DNA from: Limnomonas spitsbergensis
Taxonomy: Eukaryota > Chlorophyta > Chlorophyceae > Chlamydomonadales
DNA length: 64,000 nucleotides
Assembly: GCA_037349105.1 (NCBI GenBank)
Contig: JAYJMM010000111.1
Coordinates: 2,766,001 to 2,830,000, forward strand
Reading direction: 5' to 3'
The notes beneath the pieces were generated by a model. That model made no database searches. It was not told where the DNA came from and saw only the letters and a program-made list of their open reading frames with translations. The position numbers were made by a program, and so were the translations under genes. Below are positions 1 through 14,140 of the stretch, in pieces. Every line of letters starts with the position of its first letter. The first letter of the stretch is position 1.

Positions 1-3000
1 TGGCTTAACAGGATGCCTATGGCTTAACAGGGTGCCTATGGCTTAACAGGGTGCCTATGGCTTAACAGGGTGCCTATGGCTTAACAGGGTGCCTATGACT
101 TAACAGGGTGCCTATGGCTTAACAGGGTGCGTATGGCTTAACAGGGTGCCTATGGCTTAACAGGGTGCGTATGGCTTAACAGGGTGCCTATGGCTTAACA
201 GGGTGCGTATGGCTTAACAGGGTGCCTATGGCTTAACAGGGTGCCTATGGCTTAACAGGGTGCCTATGGCTTAACAGGGTGCCTATGGCTTAACAGGGTG
301 CGTATGGCTTAACAGGGTGCGTATGGCTTAACAGGGTGCCTATGGCTTAACAGGGTGCCTATGGCTTAACAGGGTGCCTATGGCTTAACAGGGTGCCTAT
401 GGCTTAACAGGGTGCGTATGGCTTAACAGGGTGCGTATGGCTTAACAGGGTGCGTATGGCTTAACAGGGTGCCTATGGCTTAACAGGGTGCCTATGGCTT
501 AACAGGGTGCCTATGGCTTAACATGGTGCGTATGGCTTAACAGGGTGCGTATGGCTTAACAGGGTGCGTATGGCTTAACAGGGTGCGTATGACTTAACAG
601 GGTGCCTATGACTTAACAGGGTGCCTATGGCTTAACAGGGTGCCTATGGCTTAACAGGGTGCCTATGGCTTAACAGGGTGCCTATGGCTTAACAGGGTGC
701 CTATGGCTTAACAGGGTGCCTATGGCTTAACAGGGTGCCTATGGCTTAACAGGGTGCCTATGACTTAACAGGGTGCCTATGGCTTAACAGGGTGCCTATG
801 GCTTAACAGGGTGCCTATGGCTTAACAGGGTGCCTATGGCTTAACAGGGTGCCTATGGCTTAACAGGGTGCCTATGGCTTAACAGGGTGCCTATGGCTTA
901 ACAGGGTGCCTATGGCTTAACAGGGTGCCTATGACTTAACAGGGTGCCTATGACTTAACAGGGTGCCTATGGCTTAACAGGGTGCCTATGGCTTAACAGG
1001 GTGCCTATGGCTTAACAGGGTGCCTATGGCTTAACAGGGTGCGTATGGCTTAACAGGGTGCGTATGGCTTAACAGGGTGCCTATGGCTTAACAGGGTGCC
1101 TATGGCTTAACAGGGTGCGTATGGCTTAACAGGGTGCCTATGGCTTAACAGGGTGCCTATGGCTTAACAGGGTGCCTATGGCTTAACAGGGTGCCTATGG
1201 CTTAACAGGGTGCGTATGGCTTAACAGGGTGCCTATGGCTTAACAGGGTGCCTATGGCTTAACAGGGTGCCTATGGCTTAACAGGGTGCCTATGGCTTAA
1301 CAGGGTGCCTATGGCTTAACAGGGTGCCTATGGCTTAACAGGGTGCCTATGGCTTAACAGGGTGCCTATGGCTTAACAGGGTGCCTATGGCTTAACAGGG
1401 TGCCTATGGCTTAACAGGGTGCGTATGGCTTAACAGGGTGCCTATGGCTTAACAGGGTGCCTATGGCTTAACAGGGTGCCTATGGCTTAACAGGGTGCCT
1501 ATGGCTTAACAGGGTGCCTATGGCTTAACAGGGTGCCTATGGCTTAACAGGGTGCCTATGGCTTAACAGGGTGCCTATGGCTTAACAGGGTGCCTATGGC
1601 TTAACAGGGTGCCTATGGCTTAACAGGGTGCCTATGGCTTAACAGGGTGCCTATGGCTTAACAGGGTGCCTATGGCTTAACAGGGTGCCTATGGCTTAAC
1701 AGGGTGCCTATGGCTTAACAGGGTGCCTATGACTTAACAGGGTGCCTATGACTTAACAGGGTGCCTATGGCTTAACAGGGTGCCTATGGCTTAACAGGGT
1801 GCCTATGGCTTAACAGGGTGCCTATGGCTTAACAGGGTGCCTATGGCTTAACAGGGTGCCTATGGCTTAACAGGGTGCCTATGGCTTAACAGGGTGCCTA
1901 TGTCTTAACAGGGTGCGTATGGCTTAACAGGGTGCCTATGGCTTAACAGGGTGCCTATGGCTTAACAGGATGCCTATGGCTTATAGCACCGGTGCCTATG
2001 GCTTAACAGGGTGCGTATGGCTTATGGCACCTATGCCTATGGCTTAACAGGGTGCCTATGGCTTAACAGGATGCCTATGGCTTATGGCACCGGTGCCTAT
2101 GGCTTAACAGGGTGCCTATGGCTTAACAGGGTGCCTATGGCTTAACAGGGTGCCTATGGCTTAACAGGGTGCGTATGGCTTAACAGGGTGCCTATGGCTT
2201 AACAGGGTGCCTATGGCTTAACAGGGTGCCTATGGCTTAACAGGGTGCCTATGGCTTAACAGGGTGCCTATGGCTTAACAGGGTGCCTATGGCTTAACAG
2301 GGTGCGTATGGCTTAACAGGGTGCCTATGGCTTAACAGGGTGCCTATGGCTTAACAGGGTGCCTATGGCTTAACAGGGTGCCTATGGCTTAACAGGGTGC
2401 CTATGGCTTAACAGGGTGCCTATGGCTTAACAGGGTGCGTATGGCTTAACAGGGTGCCTATGACTTAACAGGGTGCCTATGGCTTAACAGGGTGCCTATG
2501 GCTTAACAGGGTGCCTATGGCTTAACAGGGTGCCTATGGCTTAACAGGGTGCCTATGGCTTAACAGGGTGCCTATGGCTTAACAGGGTGCCTATGGCTTA
2601 ACAGGGTGCCTATGGCTTAACAGGGTGCCTATGGCTTAACAGGGTGCCTATGGCTTAACAGGGTGCCTATGGCTTAACAGGGTGCCTATGGCTTAACAGG
2701 GTGCCTATGGCTTAACAGGGTGCCTATGGCTTAACAGGGTGCCTATGGCTTAACAGGGTGCGTATGGCTTAACAGGGTGCCTATGGCTTAACAGGGTGCC
2801 TATGGCTTAACAGGGTGCCTATGGCTTAACAGGGTGCCTATGGCTTAACAGGGTGCCTATGGCTTAACAGGGTGCCTATGGCTTAACAGGATGCCTATGG
2901 CTTAACAGGGTGCCTATGGCTTAACAGGGTGCCTATGGCTTAACAGGGTGCGTATGGCTTAACAGGGTGCGTATGGCTTAACAGGGTGCCTATGGCTTAA

Positions 3001-6000
3001 CAGGGTGCCTATGGCTTAACAGGGTGCGTATGGCTTAACAGGGTGCCTATGGCTTAACAGGGTGCCTATGGCTTAACAGGGTGCCTATGGCTTAACAGGG
3101 TGCCTATGGCTTAACAGGATGCCTATGGCTTAACAGGGTGCCTATGGCTTAACAGGGTGCCTATGGCTTAACAGGGTGCCTATGGCTTAACAGGGTGCCT
3201 ATGACTTAACAGGGTGCCTATGGCTTAACAGGGTGCGTATGGCTTAACAGGGTGCCTATGGCTTAACAGGGTGCGTATGGCTTAACAGGGTGCCTATGGC
3301 TTAACAGGGTGCGTATGGCTTAACAGGGTGCCTATGGCTTAACAGGGTGCCTATGGCTTAACAGGGTGCCTATGGCTTAACAGGGTGCCTATGGCTTAAC
3401 AGGGTGCGTATGGCTTAACAGGGTGCGTATGGCTTAACAGGGTGCCTATGGCTTAACAGGGTGCCTATGGCTTAACAGGGTGCGTATGGCTTAACAGGGT
3501 GCCTATGGCTTAACAGGGTGCCTATGGCTTAACAGGGTGCCTATGGCTTAACAGGGTGCCTATGGCTTAACAGGGTGCGTATGGCTTAACAGGGTGCCTA
3601 TGGCTTAACAGGGTGCCTATGGCTTAACAGGGTGCCTATGGCTTAACAGGGTGCCTATGGCTTAACAGGGTGCCTATGGCTTAACAGGGTGCCTATGGCT
3701 TAACAGGGTGCCTATGGCTTAACAGGGTGCCTATGGCTTAACAGGGTGCCTATGGCTTAACAGGGTGCCTATGGCTTAACAGGGTGCGTATGGCTTAACA
3801 GGGTGCCTATGGCTTAACAGGGTGCCTATGGCTTAACAGGGTGCCTATGGCTTAACAGGGTGCCTATGGCTTAACAGGGTGCCTATGGCTTAACAGGGTG
3901 CCTATGGCTTAACAGGGTGCCTATGGCTTAACAGGGTGCCTATGGCTTAACAGGGTGCCTATGGCTTAACAGGGTGCCTATGGCTTAACAGGGTGCCTAT
4001 GGCTTAACAGGGTGCCTATGGCTTAACAGGGTGCCTATGGCTTAACAGGGTGCCTATGGCTTAACAGGGTGCCTATGGCTTAACAGGGTGCCTATGACTT
4101 AACAGGGTGCCTATGACTTAACAGGGTGCCTATGGCTTAACAGGGTGCCTATGGCTTAACAGGGTGCCTATGGCTTAACAGGGTGCCTATGGCTTAACAG
4201 GGTGCCTATGGCTTAACAGGGTGCCTATGGCTTAACAGGGTGCCTATGGCTTAACAGGGTGCCTATGTCTTAACAGGGTGCGTATGGCTTAACAGGGTGC
4301 CTATGGCTTAACAGGGTGCCTATGGCTTAACAGGATGCCTATGGCTTATAGCACCGGTGCCTATGGCTTAACAGGGTGCGTATGGCTTATGGCACCTATG
4401 CCTATGGCTTAACAGGGTGCCTATGGCTTAACAGGATGCCTATGGCTTATGGCACCGGTGCCTATGGCTTAACAGGGTGCCTATGGCTTAACAGGGTGCC
4501 TATGGCTTAACAGGGTGCCTATGGCTTAACAGGGTGCGTATGGCTTAACAGGGTGCCTATGGCTTAACAGGGTGCCTATGGCTTAACAGGGTGCCTATGG
4601 CTTAACAGGGTGCCTATGGCTTAACAGGGTGCCTATGGCTTAACAGGGTGCCTATGGCTTAACAGGGTGCGTATGGCTTAACAGGGTGCCTATGGCTTAA
4701 CAGGGTGCCTATGGCTTAACAGGGTGCCTATGGCTTAACAGGGTGCCTATGGCTTAACAGGGTGCCTATGGCTTAACAGGGTGCCTATGGCTTAACAGGG
4801 TGCCTATGGCTTAACAGGGTGCGTATGGCTTAACAGGGTGCCTATGACTTAACAGGGTGCCTATGGCTTAACAGGGTGCCTATGGCTTAACAGGGTGCCT
4901 ATGGCTTAACAGGGTGCCTATGGCTTAACAGGGTGCCTATGGCTTAACAGGGTGCCTATGGCTTAACAGGGTGCCTATGGCTTAACAGGGTGCCTATGGC
5001 TTAACAGGGTGCCTATGGCTTAACAGGGTGCCTATGGCTTAACAGGGTGCCTATGGCTTAACAGGGTGCCTATGGCTTAACAGGGTGCCTATGGCTTAAC
5101 AGGGTGCCTATGGCTTAACAGGGTGCCTATGGCTTAACAGGGTGCCTATGGCTTAACAGGGTGCCTATGGCTTAACAGGGTGCCTATGGCTTAACAGGGT
5201 GCCTATGGCTTAACAGGGTGCCTATGGCTTAACAGGGTGCCTATGGCTTAACAGGGTGCCTATGGCTTAACAGGATGCCTATGGCTTAACAGGGTGCCTA
5301 TGGCTTAACAGGGTGCCTATGGCTTAACAGGGTGCGTATGGCTTAACAGGGTGCGTATGGCTTAACAGGGTGCCTATGGCTTAACAGGGTGCCTATGGCT
5401 TAACAGGGTGCGTATGGCTTAACAGGGTGCCTATGGCTTAACAGGGTGCCTATGGCTTAACAGGGTGCCTATGGCTTAACAGGGTGCCTATGGCTTAACA
5501 GGATGCCTATGGCTTAACAGGGTGCCTATGGCTTAACAGGGTGCCTATGGCTTAACAGGGTGCCTATGGCTTAACAGGGTGCCTATGGCTTAACAGGGTG
5601 CCTATGGCTTAACAGGGTGCGTATGGCTTAACAGGGTGCCTATGGCTTAACAGGGTGCGTATGGCTTAACAGGGTGCCTATGGCTTAACAGGGTGCGTAT
5701 GGCTTAACAGGGTGCCTATGGCTTAACAGGGTGCCTATGGCTTAACAGGGTGCCTATGGCTTAACAGGGTGCCTATGGCTTAACAGGGTGCGTATGGCTT
5801 AACAGGGTGCGTATGGCTTAACAGGGTGCCTATGGCTTAACAGGGTGCCTATGGCTTAACAGGGTGCCTATGGCTTAACAGGGTGCCTATGGCTTAACAG
5901 GGTGCCTATGGCTTAACAGGGTGCGTATGGCTTAACAGGGTGCGTATGGCTTAACAGGGTGCGTATGGCTTAACAGGGTGCCTATGGCTTAACAGGGTGC

Positions 6001-9000
6001 CTATGGCTTAACAGGGTGCCTATGGCTTAACATGGTGCGTATGGCTTAACAGGGTGCGTATGGCTTAACAGGGTGCGTATGGCTTAACAGGGTGCGTATG
6101 ACTTAACAGGGTGCCTATGACTTAACAGGGTGCCTATGGCTTAACAGGGTGCCTATGGCTTAACAGGGTGCCTATGGCTTAACAGGGTGCCTATGGCTTA
6201 ACAGGGTGCCTATGGCTTAACAGGGTGCCTATGGCTTAACAGGGTGCCTATGGCTTAACAGGGTGCCTATGACTTAACAGGGTGCCTATGGCTTAACAGG
6301 GTGCCTATGGCTTAACAGGGTGCCTATGGCTTAACAGGGTGCCTATGGCTTAACAGGGTGCCTATGGCTTAACAGGGTGCCTATGGCTTAACAGGGTGCC
6401 TATGGCTTAACAGGGTGCCTATGGCTTAACAGGGTGCCTATGACTTAACAGGGTGCCTATGACTTAACAGGGTGCCTATGGCTTAACAGGGTGCCTATGG
6501 CTTAACAGGGTGCCTATGGCTTAACAGGGTGCCTATGGCTTAACAGGGTGCGTATGGCTTAACAGGGTGCGTATGGCTTAACAGGGTGCCTATGGCTTAA
6601 CAGGGTGCCTATGGCTTAACAGGGTGCGTATGGCTTAACAGGGTGCCTATGGCTTAACAGGGTGCCTATGGCTTAACAGGGTGCCTATGGCTTAACAGGG
6701 TGCCTATGGCTTAACAGGGTGCGTATGGCTTAACAGGGTGCCTATGGCTTAACAGGGTGCCTATGGCTTAACAGGGTGCCTATGGCTTAACAGGGTGCCT
6801 ATGGCTTAACAGGGTGCCTATGGCTTAACAGGGTGCCTATGGCTTAACAGGGTGCCTATGGCTTAACAGGGTGCCTATGGCTTAACAGGGTGCCTATGGC
6901 TTAACAGGGTGCCTATGGCTTAACAGGGTGCGTATGGCTTAACAGGGTGCCTATGGCTTAACAGGGTGCCTATGGCTTAACAGGGTGCCTATGGCTTAAC
7001 AGGGTGCCTATGGCTTAACAGGGTGCCTATGGCTTAACAGGGTGCCTATGGCTTAACAGGGTGCCTATGGCTTAACAGGGTGCCTATGGCTTAACAGGGT
7101 GCCTATGGCTTAACAGGGTGCCTATGGCTTAACAGGGTGCCTATGGCTTAACAGGGTGCCTATGGCTTAACAGGGTGCCTATGGCTTAACAGGGTGCGTA
7201 TGGCTTAACAGGGTGCGTATGGCTTAACAGGGTGCGTATGGCTTAACAGGGTGCGTATGGCTTAACAGGGTGCCTATGGCTTAACAGGGTGCCTATGGCT
7301 TAACAGGATGCCTATGGCTTATGGCACCGGTGCCTATGGCTTAACAGGGTGCCTATGGCTTAACAGGGTGCCTATGGCTTAACAGGGTGCCTATGGCTTA
7401 ACAGGGTGCCTATGGCTTAACAGGGTGCCTATGGCTTAACAGGGTGCCTATGGCTTAACAGGGTGCCTATGGCTTAACAGGGTGCCTATGGCTTAACAGG
7501 GTGCCTATGGCTTAACAGGGTGCGTATGGCTTAACAGGGTGCCTATGGCTTAACAGGGTGCCTATGGCTTAACAGGGTGCCTATGGCTTAACAGGGTGCC
7601 TATGGCTTAACAGGGTGCCTATGGCTTAACAGGGTGCCTATGGCTTAACAGGGTGCCTATGGCTTAACAGGGTGCCTATGGCTTAACAGGGTGCGTATGG
7701 CTTAACAGGGTGCGTATGGCTTAACAGGGTGCCTATGGCTTAACAGGGTGCGTATGGCTTAACAGGGTGCGTATGGCTTAACAGGGTGCGTATGGCTTAA
7801 CAGGGTGCCTATGGCTTAACAGGGTGCCTATGGCTTAACAGGGTGCGTATGGCTTAACAGGGTGCGTATGGCTTAACAGGGTGCCTATGGCTTAACAGGG
7901 TGCCTATGGCTTAACAGGGTGCCTATGGCTTAACAGGGTGCCTATGGCTTAACAGGGTGCCTATGGCTTAACAGGGTGCCTATGGCTTAACAGGGTGCCT
8001 ATGGCTTAACAGGGTGCCTATGGCTTAACAGGGTGCGTATGGCTTAACAGGATGCCTATGGCTTAACAGGGTGCCTATGGCTTAACAGGGTGCCTATGGC
8101 TTAACAGGGTGCCTATGGCTTAACAGGGTGCCTATGGCTTAACAGGGTGCCTATGGCTTAACAGGGTGCCTATGGCTTAACATGGTGCCTATGGCTTAAC
8201 AGGGTGCCTATGGCTTAACAGGGTGCCTATGGCTTAACAGGGTGCCTATGGCTTAACAGGGTGCCTATGGCTTAACAGGGTGCCTATGGCTTAACAGGGT
8301 GCGTATGGCTTAACAGGGTGCGTATGGCTTAACAGGGTGCCTATGGCTTAACAGGGTGCGTATGGCTTAACAGGGTGCCTATGGCTTAACAGGGTGCCTA
8401 TGGCTTAACAGGATGCCTATGGCTTATAGCACCGGTGCCTATGGCTTAACAGGGTGCGTATGGCTTATGGCACCGGTGCCTATGGCTTAACAGGGTGCCT
8501 ATGGCTTAACAGGATGCCTATGGCTTATGGCACCGGTGCCTATGGCTTAACAGGGTGCCTATGGCTTAACAGGGTGCCTATGGCTTAACAGGGTGCCTAT
8601 GGCTTAACAGGGTGCCTATGGCTTAACAGGGTGCGTATGGCTTAACAGGGTGCCTATGGCTTAACAGGGTGCCTATGGCTTAACAGGATGCCTATGGCTT
8701 ATGGCACCGGTGCCTATGGCTTAACAGGGTGCCTATGGCTTAACAGGGTGCCTATGGCTTAACAGGGTGCCTATGGCTTAACAGGGTGCGTATGGCTTAA
8801 CAGGGTGCCTATGGCTTAACAGGGTGCCTATGGCTTAACAGGGTGCCTATGGCTTAACAGGGTGCCTATGGCTTAACAGGGTGCGTATGGCTTAACAGGG
8901 TGCCTATGGCTTAACAGGGTGCCTATGGCTTAACAGGGTGCCTATGACTTAACAGGGTGCCTATGACTTAACAGGGTGCCTATGGCTTAACAGGGTGCCT

Positions 9001-11540
9001 ATGGCTTAACAGGGTGCCTATGGCTTAACAGGGTGCCTATGGCTTAACAGGGTGCGTATGGCTTAACAGGGTGCGTATGGCTTAACAGGGTGCCTATGGC
9101 TTAACAGGGTGCCTATGGCTTAACAGGGTGCGTATGGCTTAACAGGGTGCCTATGGCTTAACAGGGTGCCTATGGCTTAACAGGGTGCCTATGGCTTAAC
9201 AGGGTGCCTATGACTTAACAGGGTGCCTATGGCTTAACAGGGTGCCTATGGCTTAACAGGGTGCCTATGGCTTAACAGGGTGCCTATGGCTGAACAGGGT
9301 GCCTATGGCTTAACAGGGTGCCTATGGCTTAACAGGGTGCGTATGGCTTAACAGGGTGCCTATGGCTTAACAGGGTGCCTATGGCTTAACAGGGTGCCTA
9401 TGGCTTAACAGGGTGCCTATGGCTTAACAGGGTGCCTATGGCTTAACAGGGTGCCTATGGCTTAACAGGGTGCCTATGACTTAACAGGGTGCCTATGGCT
9501 TAACAGGGTGCCTATGGCTTAACAGGGTGCCTATGGCTTAACAGGGTGCCTATGGCTTAACAGGGTGCCTATGGCTTAACAGGGTGCCTATGGCTTAACA
9601 GGGTGCCTATGGCTTAACAGGGTGCCTATGGCTTAACAGGGTGCCTATGACTTAACAGGGTGCCTATGGCTTAACAGGGTGCCTATGGCTTAACAGGGTG
9701 CCTATGGCTTAACAGGGTGCCTATGGCTGAACAGGGTGCCTATGGCTTAACAGGGTGCCTATGGCTTAACAGGGTGCCTATGGCTGAACAGGGTGCCTAT
9801 GGCTTAACAGGGTGCCTATGGCTTAACAGGGTGCCTATGGCTTAACAGGGTGCCTATGGCTTAACAGGGTGCCTATGGCTTAACAGGGTGCCTATGGCTT
9901 AACAGGGTGCCTATGGCTTAACATGGTGCCTATGGCTTAACAGGGTGCGTATGGCTTAACAGGGTGCGTATGGCTTAACAGGGTGCCTATGGCTTAACAG
10001 GGTGCCTATGGCTTAACAGGGTGCCTATGGCTTAACAGGGTGCCTATGGCTTAACAGGGTGCGTATGGCTTAACAGGGTGCGTATGGCTTAACAGGGTGC
10101 CTATGGCTTAACAGGGTGCGTATGGCTTAACAGGGTGCCTATGGCTTAACAGGGTGCGTATGGCTTAACAGGGTGCCTATGGCTTAACAGGGTGCCTATG
10201 GCTTAACAGGGTGCCTATGGCTTAACAGGGTGCCTATGGCTTAACAGGATGCCTATGGCTTATAGCACCGGTGCCTATGGCTTAACAGGGTGCGTATGGC
10301 TTATGGCACCTATGCCTATGGCTTAACAGGGTGCCTATGGCTTAACAGGATGCCTATGGCTTATGGCACCGGTGCCTATGGCTTAACAGGGTGCCTATGG
10401 CTTAACAGGGTGCCTATGGCTTAACAGGGTGCCTATGGCTTAACAGGGTGCCTATGGCTTAACAGGGTGCCTATGGCTTAACAGGGTGCGTATGGCTTAA
10501 CAGGGTGCCTATGGCTTAACAGGGTGCCTATGGCTTAACAGGGTGCCTATGGCTTAACAGGGTGCCTATGGCTTAACAGGGTGCGTATGGCTTAACAGGG
10601 TGCGTATGGCTTAACAGGGTGCCTATGGCTTAACAGGGTGCCTATGGCTTAACAGGGTGCCTATGGCTTAACAGGGTGCCTATGGCTTAACAGGGTGCCT
10701 ATGGCTTAACAGGGTGCGTATGGCTTAACAGGGTGCGTATGGCTTAACAGGGTGCGTATGGCTTAACAGGGTGCCTATGGCTTAACAGGGTGCCTATGGC
10801 TTAACAGGGTGCCTATGGCTTAACATGGTGCGTATGGCTTAACAGGGTGCGTATGGCTTAACAGGGTGCGTATGGCTTAACAGGGTGCGTATGACTTAAC
10901 AGGGTGCCTATGACTTAACAGGGTGCCTATGGCTTAACAGGGTGCCTATGGCTTAACAGGGTGCCTATGGCTTAACAGGGTGCCTATGGCTTAACAGGGT
11001 GCCTATGACTTAACAGGGTGCCTATGGCTTAACAGGGTGCCTATGGCTTAACAGGGTGCCTATGACTTAACAGGGTGCCTATGGCTTAACAGGGTGCCTA
11101 TGGCTTAACAGGGTGCCTATGGCTTAACAGGGTGCCTATGGCTTAACAGGGTGCCTATGACTTAACAGGGTGCCTATGACTTAACAGGGTGCCTATGGCT
11201 TAACAGGGTGCCTATGGCTTAACAGGGTGCCTATGGCTTAACAGGGTGCCTATGGCTTAACAGGGTGCGTATGGCTTAACAGGGTGCGTATGGCTTAACA
11301 GGGTGCCTATGGCTTAACAGGGTGCCTATGGCTTAACAGGGTGCGTATGGCTTAACAGGGTGCCTATGGCTTAACAGGGTGCCTATTGCTTAACAGGGTG
11401 CCTATGGCTTAACAGGGTGCCTATGGCTTAACAGGGTGCCTATGGCTTAACAGGGTGCCTATGGCTTAACAGGGTGCCTATGGCTTAACAGGGTGCCTAT
11501 GGCTTAACAGGGTGCCTATGGCTTAACAGGGTGCCTATGG
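1..11540. repeat. 19-bp minisatellite array, about 600 copies
   Basis: The unit is atggcttaacagggtgcct, repeated head to tail. The commonest variants are gcgt for gcct, gactta for ggctta, and occasional aacagga or aacatgg. The left end is cut by the window edge. Because 19 is not a multiple of 3 and the unit holds a TAA on one strand and its complement TTA, stops recur every 57 bp in every frame, so the array is non-coding. Irregular blocks containing ttatagcaccggtgcc interrupt it near 1965-2095, 4330-4460, 8408-8538 and 10244-10374, with single ttatggcaccggtgcc interruptions near 7320 and 8700. It may lie in an upstream intron of gene 1, but nothing proves this. Confidence 0.97.
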
Positions 11541-11848
11541 CTAATAGCTTATGGCTTATGGCACGGCCTATGGCTTATGAGGCGTGCTGCAACAGGGTGC
11601 TGCTAAGACCGTCGGCTGCAAGCTGGTCGAGGTTAGGCCCGAATCAGCCAGGTCATAGCTGCCCGGCAGCCCCCCTGAAGTGGTTTGTTGCACACTGATA
11701 TCAAGACTGATGCATGGTCACCTTGGTGCCTCAAGATTGCTCTTGGCAAGCGTGCCAGGGAGGATAATCAGCATACGGTATGGCAGCAGATGCGCGAAAC
11801 AAGCGAGGGGTCACATGCCTCCCAGCTAGCGCATTCGGTGATGGGAAG
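11541..11848. other. Non-repetitive spacer between the 19-bp and 101-bp arrays
   Basis: The 19-bp units break down into irregular ctaatagcttatggc motifs and then give way to unique sequence. The only thing of interest is a short in-frame candidate exon at 11736-11777. No RNA gene or promoter motif is recognised here. Confidence 0.6.
11736..11777 (+). CDS. Possible upstream exon of gene 1 (weak)
   Basis: A 42-nt stretch lies between an AG at 11734-11735 and a GTATGG donor-like site at 11778. It reads IALGKRAREDNQHT, is phase 0 at both ends, and so would splice in frame to the phase-0 acceptor of exon 1 at 14141. The GKRARED string resembles a basic nuclear localisation motif, which would suit the lysine-rich protein downstream. 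There is no independent support: the acceptor has a poor pyrimidine tract and the true start codon is not identified. If correct, the intron from 11778 to 14140 would contain the 101-bp array. Confidence 0.2.
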
Positions 11849-13768
11849 CATGGCTCATGGGTCTGCATCACCACGACTCTACATGGCACATGGGTCTGCA
11901 TGGCCGAAGAGTCTGCATGGCAGTTGGATCTGTATGGCTCGTGAGTTAGCACGGCTCATGGGTCTGCATCACCACGACTCTACATGGCACACGGTTCTGC
12001 ATGGCCGAAGGGTCTGCATGGCACATGGATCTGTATGGCTCGTGAGTTTGCACAGATCATGGGTCTGCATCGCCATGACTCTACATGGCACATGGGTCTG
12101 CATGGCCGAAGGGTCTGCACGGCACATGGATCTGTATGGCTCGTGAGTTTGTACAGATCATGGGTCTGCATCGCCATGACTCTACATGGCACATGGGTCT
12201 ACATGGCCGAAGGGTCTGCATGGCACATGGATCTGTATGGCTCGTGAGTTTGCGCAGATCATGGGTCTGCATCACCACGACTCTACATGGCACATAGGTC
12301 TGCATGGCCGAAGGGTCTGCATGGCACATGGATCTGTATGGCTCGTGAGTTTGCGCAGATCATGGGTCTGCATCACCATGACTCTACATGGCACATGGGT
12401 CTGCATGGCCGAAGGGTCTGCATGGCACATGGATCTGTATGGCTCGTGAGTTTGCACAGATCATGGGTCTGCATCACCACGACTCTACATGGCACATGGG
12501 TCTGCATGGCCGAAGAGTCTGCATGGCACATGGATCTGTATGGCTCGTGAGTTAGCACGGCTCATGGGTCTGCATCACCACGACTCTACATGGCACACGG
12601 TTCTGCATGGCCGAAGGGTCTGCATGGCACATGGATCTGTATGGCTCGTGAGTTTGCACAGATCATGGGTCTGCATCACCATGACTCTACATGGCACATG
12701 GGTCTGCATGGCCGAAGGGTCTGCACGGCACATGGATCTGTATGGCTCGTGAGTTTGCACAGATCATGGGTCTGCATCACCATGACTCTACATGGCACAT
12801 GGGTCTACATGGCCGAAGGGTCTGCATGGCACATGGATCTGTATGGCTCGTGAGTTTGCGCAGATCATGGGTCTGCATCACCACGACTCTACATGGCACA
12901 TAGGTCTGCATGGCCGAAGGGTCTGCATGGCACATGGATCTGTATGGCTCGTGAGTTTGCGCAGATCATGGGTCTGCATCACCATGACTCTACATGGCAC
13001 ATGGGTCTGCATGGCCGAAGGGTCTGCATGGCACATGGATCTGTATGGCTCGTGAGTTTGCACAGATCATGGGTCTGCATCACCACGACTCTACATGGCA
13101 CATGGGTCTGCATGGCCGAAGAGTCTGCATGGCACATGGATCTGTATGGCTCGTGAGTTAGCACGGCTCATGGGTCTGCATCACCACGACTCTACATGGC
13201 ACACGGTTCTGCATGGCCGAAGGGTCTGCATGGCACATGGATCTGTATGGCTCGTGAGTTTGCACAGATCATGGGTCTGCATCACCATGACTCTACATGG
13301 CACATGGGTCTGCATGGCCGAAGGGTCTGCACGGCACATGGATCTGTATGGCTCGTGAGTTTGCACAGATCATGGGTCTGCATCACCATGACTCTACATG
13401 GCACATGGGTCTGCATGGCCGAAGGGTCTGCATGGCACATGGATCTGTATGGCTCGTGAGTTTGCGCAGATCATGGGTCTGCATCACCATGACTCTACAT
13501 GGCACATGGGTCTGCATGGCCGAAGGGTCTGCATGGCACATGGATCTGTATGGCTCGTGAGTTTGCACAGATCATGGGTCTGCATCACCACGACTCTACA
13601 TGGCACATGGGTCTGCATGGCCGAAGGGTCTGCATGGCACATGGATCTGTATGGCTCGTGAGTTTGCACAGATCATGGGTCTGCATCACCACGACTCTAC
13701 ATGACACATGGATCTGTATGGTTCCTGAGTTTGCACGGCAAATGGGTCTGCATGCCACATGGGTTTGA
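11849..13768. repeat. 101-bp tandem array (about 19 copies) with 606-bp higher-order repeat
   Basis: Each unit carries the landmarks ggctcgtgagtttgcac, gatcatgggtctgcatca and cgactctacatggcac. Near-identical frames recur at 12085, 12186, 12287 and so on, exactly 101 bp apart. Six-unit blocks repeat at 606 bp: the stretches starting at 12186 and 12792, and at 12489 and 13095, translate identically. Since 101 is not a multiple of 3, each frame closes after about 264 nt at the TGA in cgtgagtt. The short overlapping frames on both strands are therefore shadows of the repeat, not genes. Confidence 0.95.
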
Positions 13769-14140
13769 GCTGCACATAGATGTTCTCTGAACATGAGTTG
13801 ATATGGCGCACACCTGACATCCAGCATAGAGCAATGACCAAATGAGCTGTGTTTCTTTTTCCGCAACTCAGCTACATTCTGTAGCATCCAGCCTCTGGAT
13901 GGAGGCCCCATTTGTGGCCAGCTATGCTGCTTTGGCCATGAGTAGTGGGCTGGTCCAGATTTGGTCCCAATCGGGCCTTTGGCGGCCGCGGGGCGGCCTG
14001 CCAAAGGTGGACTTGTAGCCGAAAGAAGAAACACTGCAAATTACAGGATCAATGGGAATATTTATTTATGTACCAGCATCCGAGCCCTAAATCCTTGACT
14101 CTTAGCCGTAAACCATGTACGCCCTTTCTGCCTGGGGCAG
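13769..14140. other. Spacer upstream of gene 1 exon 1, with one dispersed 47-bp element
   Basis: Mostly unique sequence, ending in the polypyrimidine acceptor of exon 1 (gccctttctgcctggggcag). Positions 13952-13998 resemble 45326-45372: both start ggtcca and end tggc-or-ggc ccgcggggcggcc, with about ten differences over 47 bp. No start codon in frame with exon 1 is visible, so gene 1 must begin farther upstream. Confidence 0.6.

Noticed and set aside
1..11540. CRISPR array
   Set aside because: The units are directly adjacent with no unique spacers, and the context is eukaryotic.
11685..13768. Overlapping MAHGSAWPKGLHG-type frames every 101 bp
   Set aside because: Each is a three-unit shadow of the 101-bp repeat ending at the same TGA; overlap in all frames excludes real genes.
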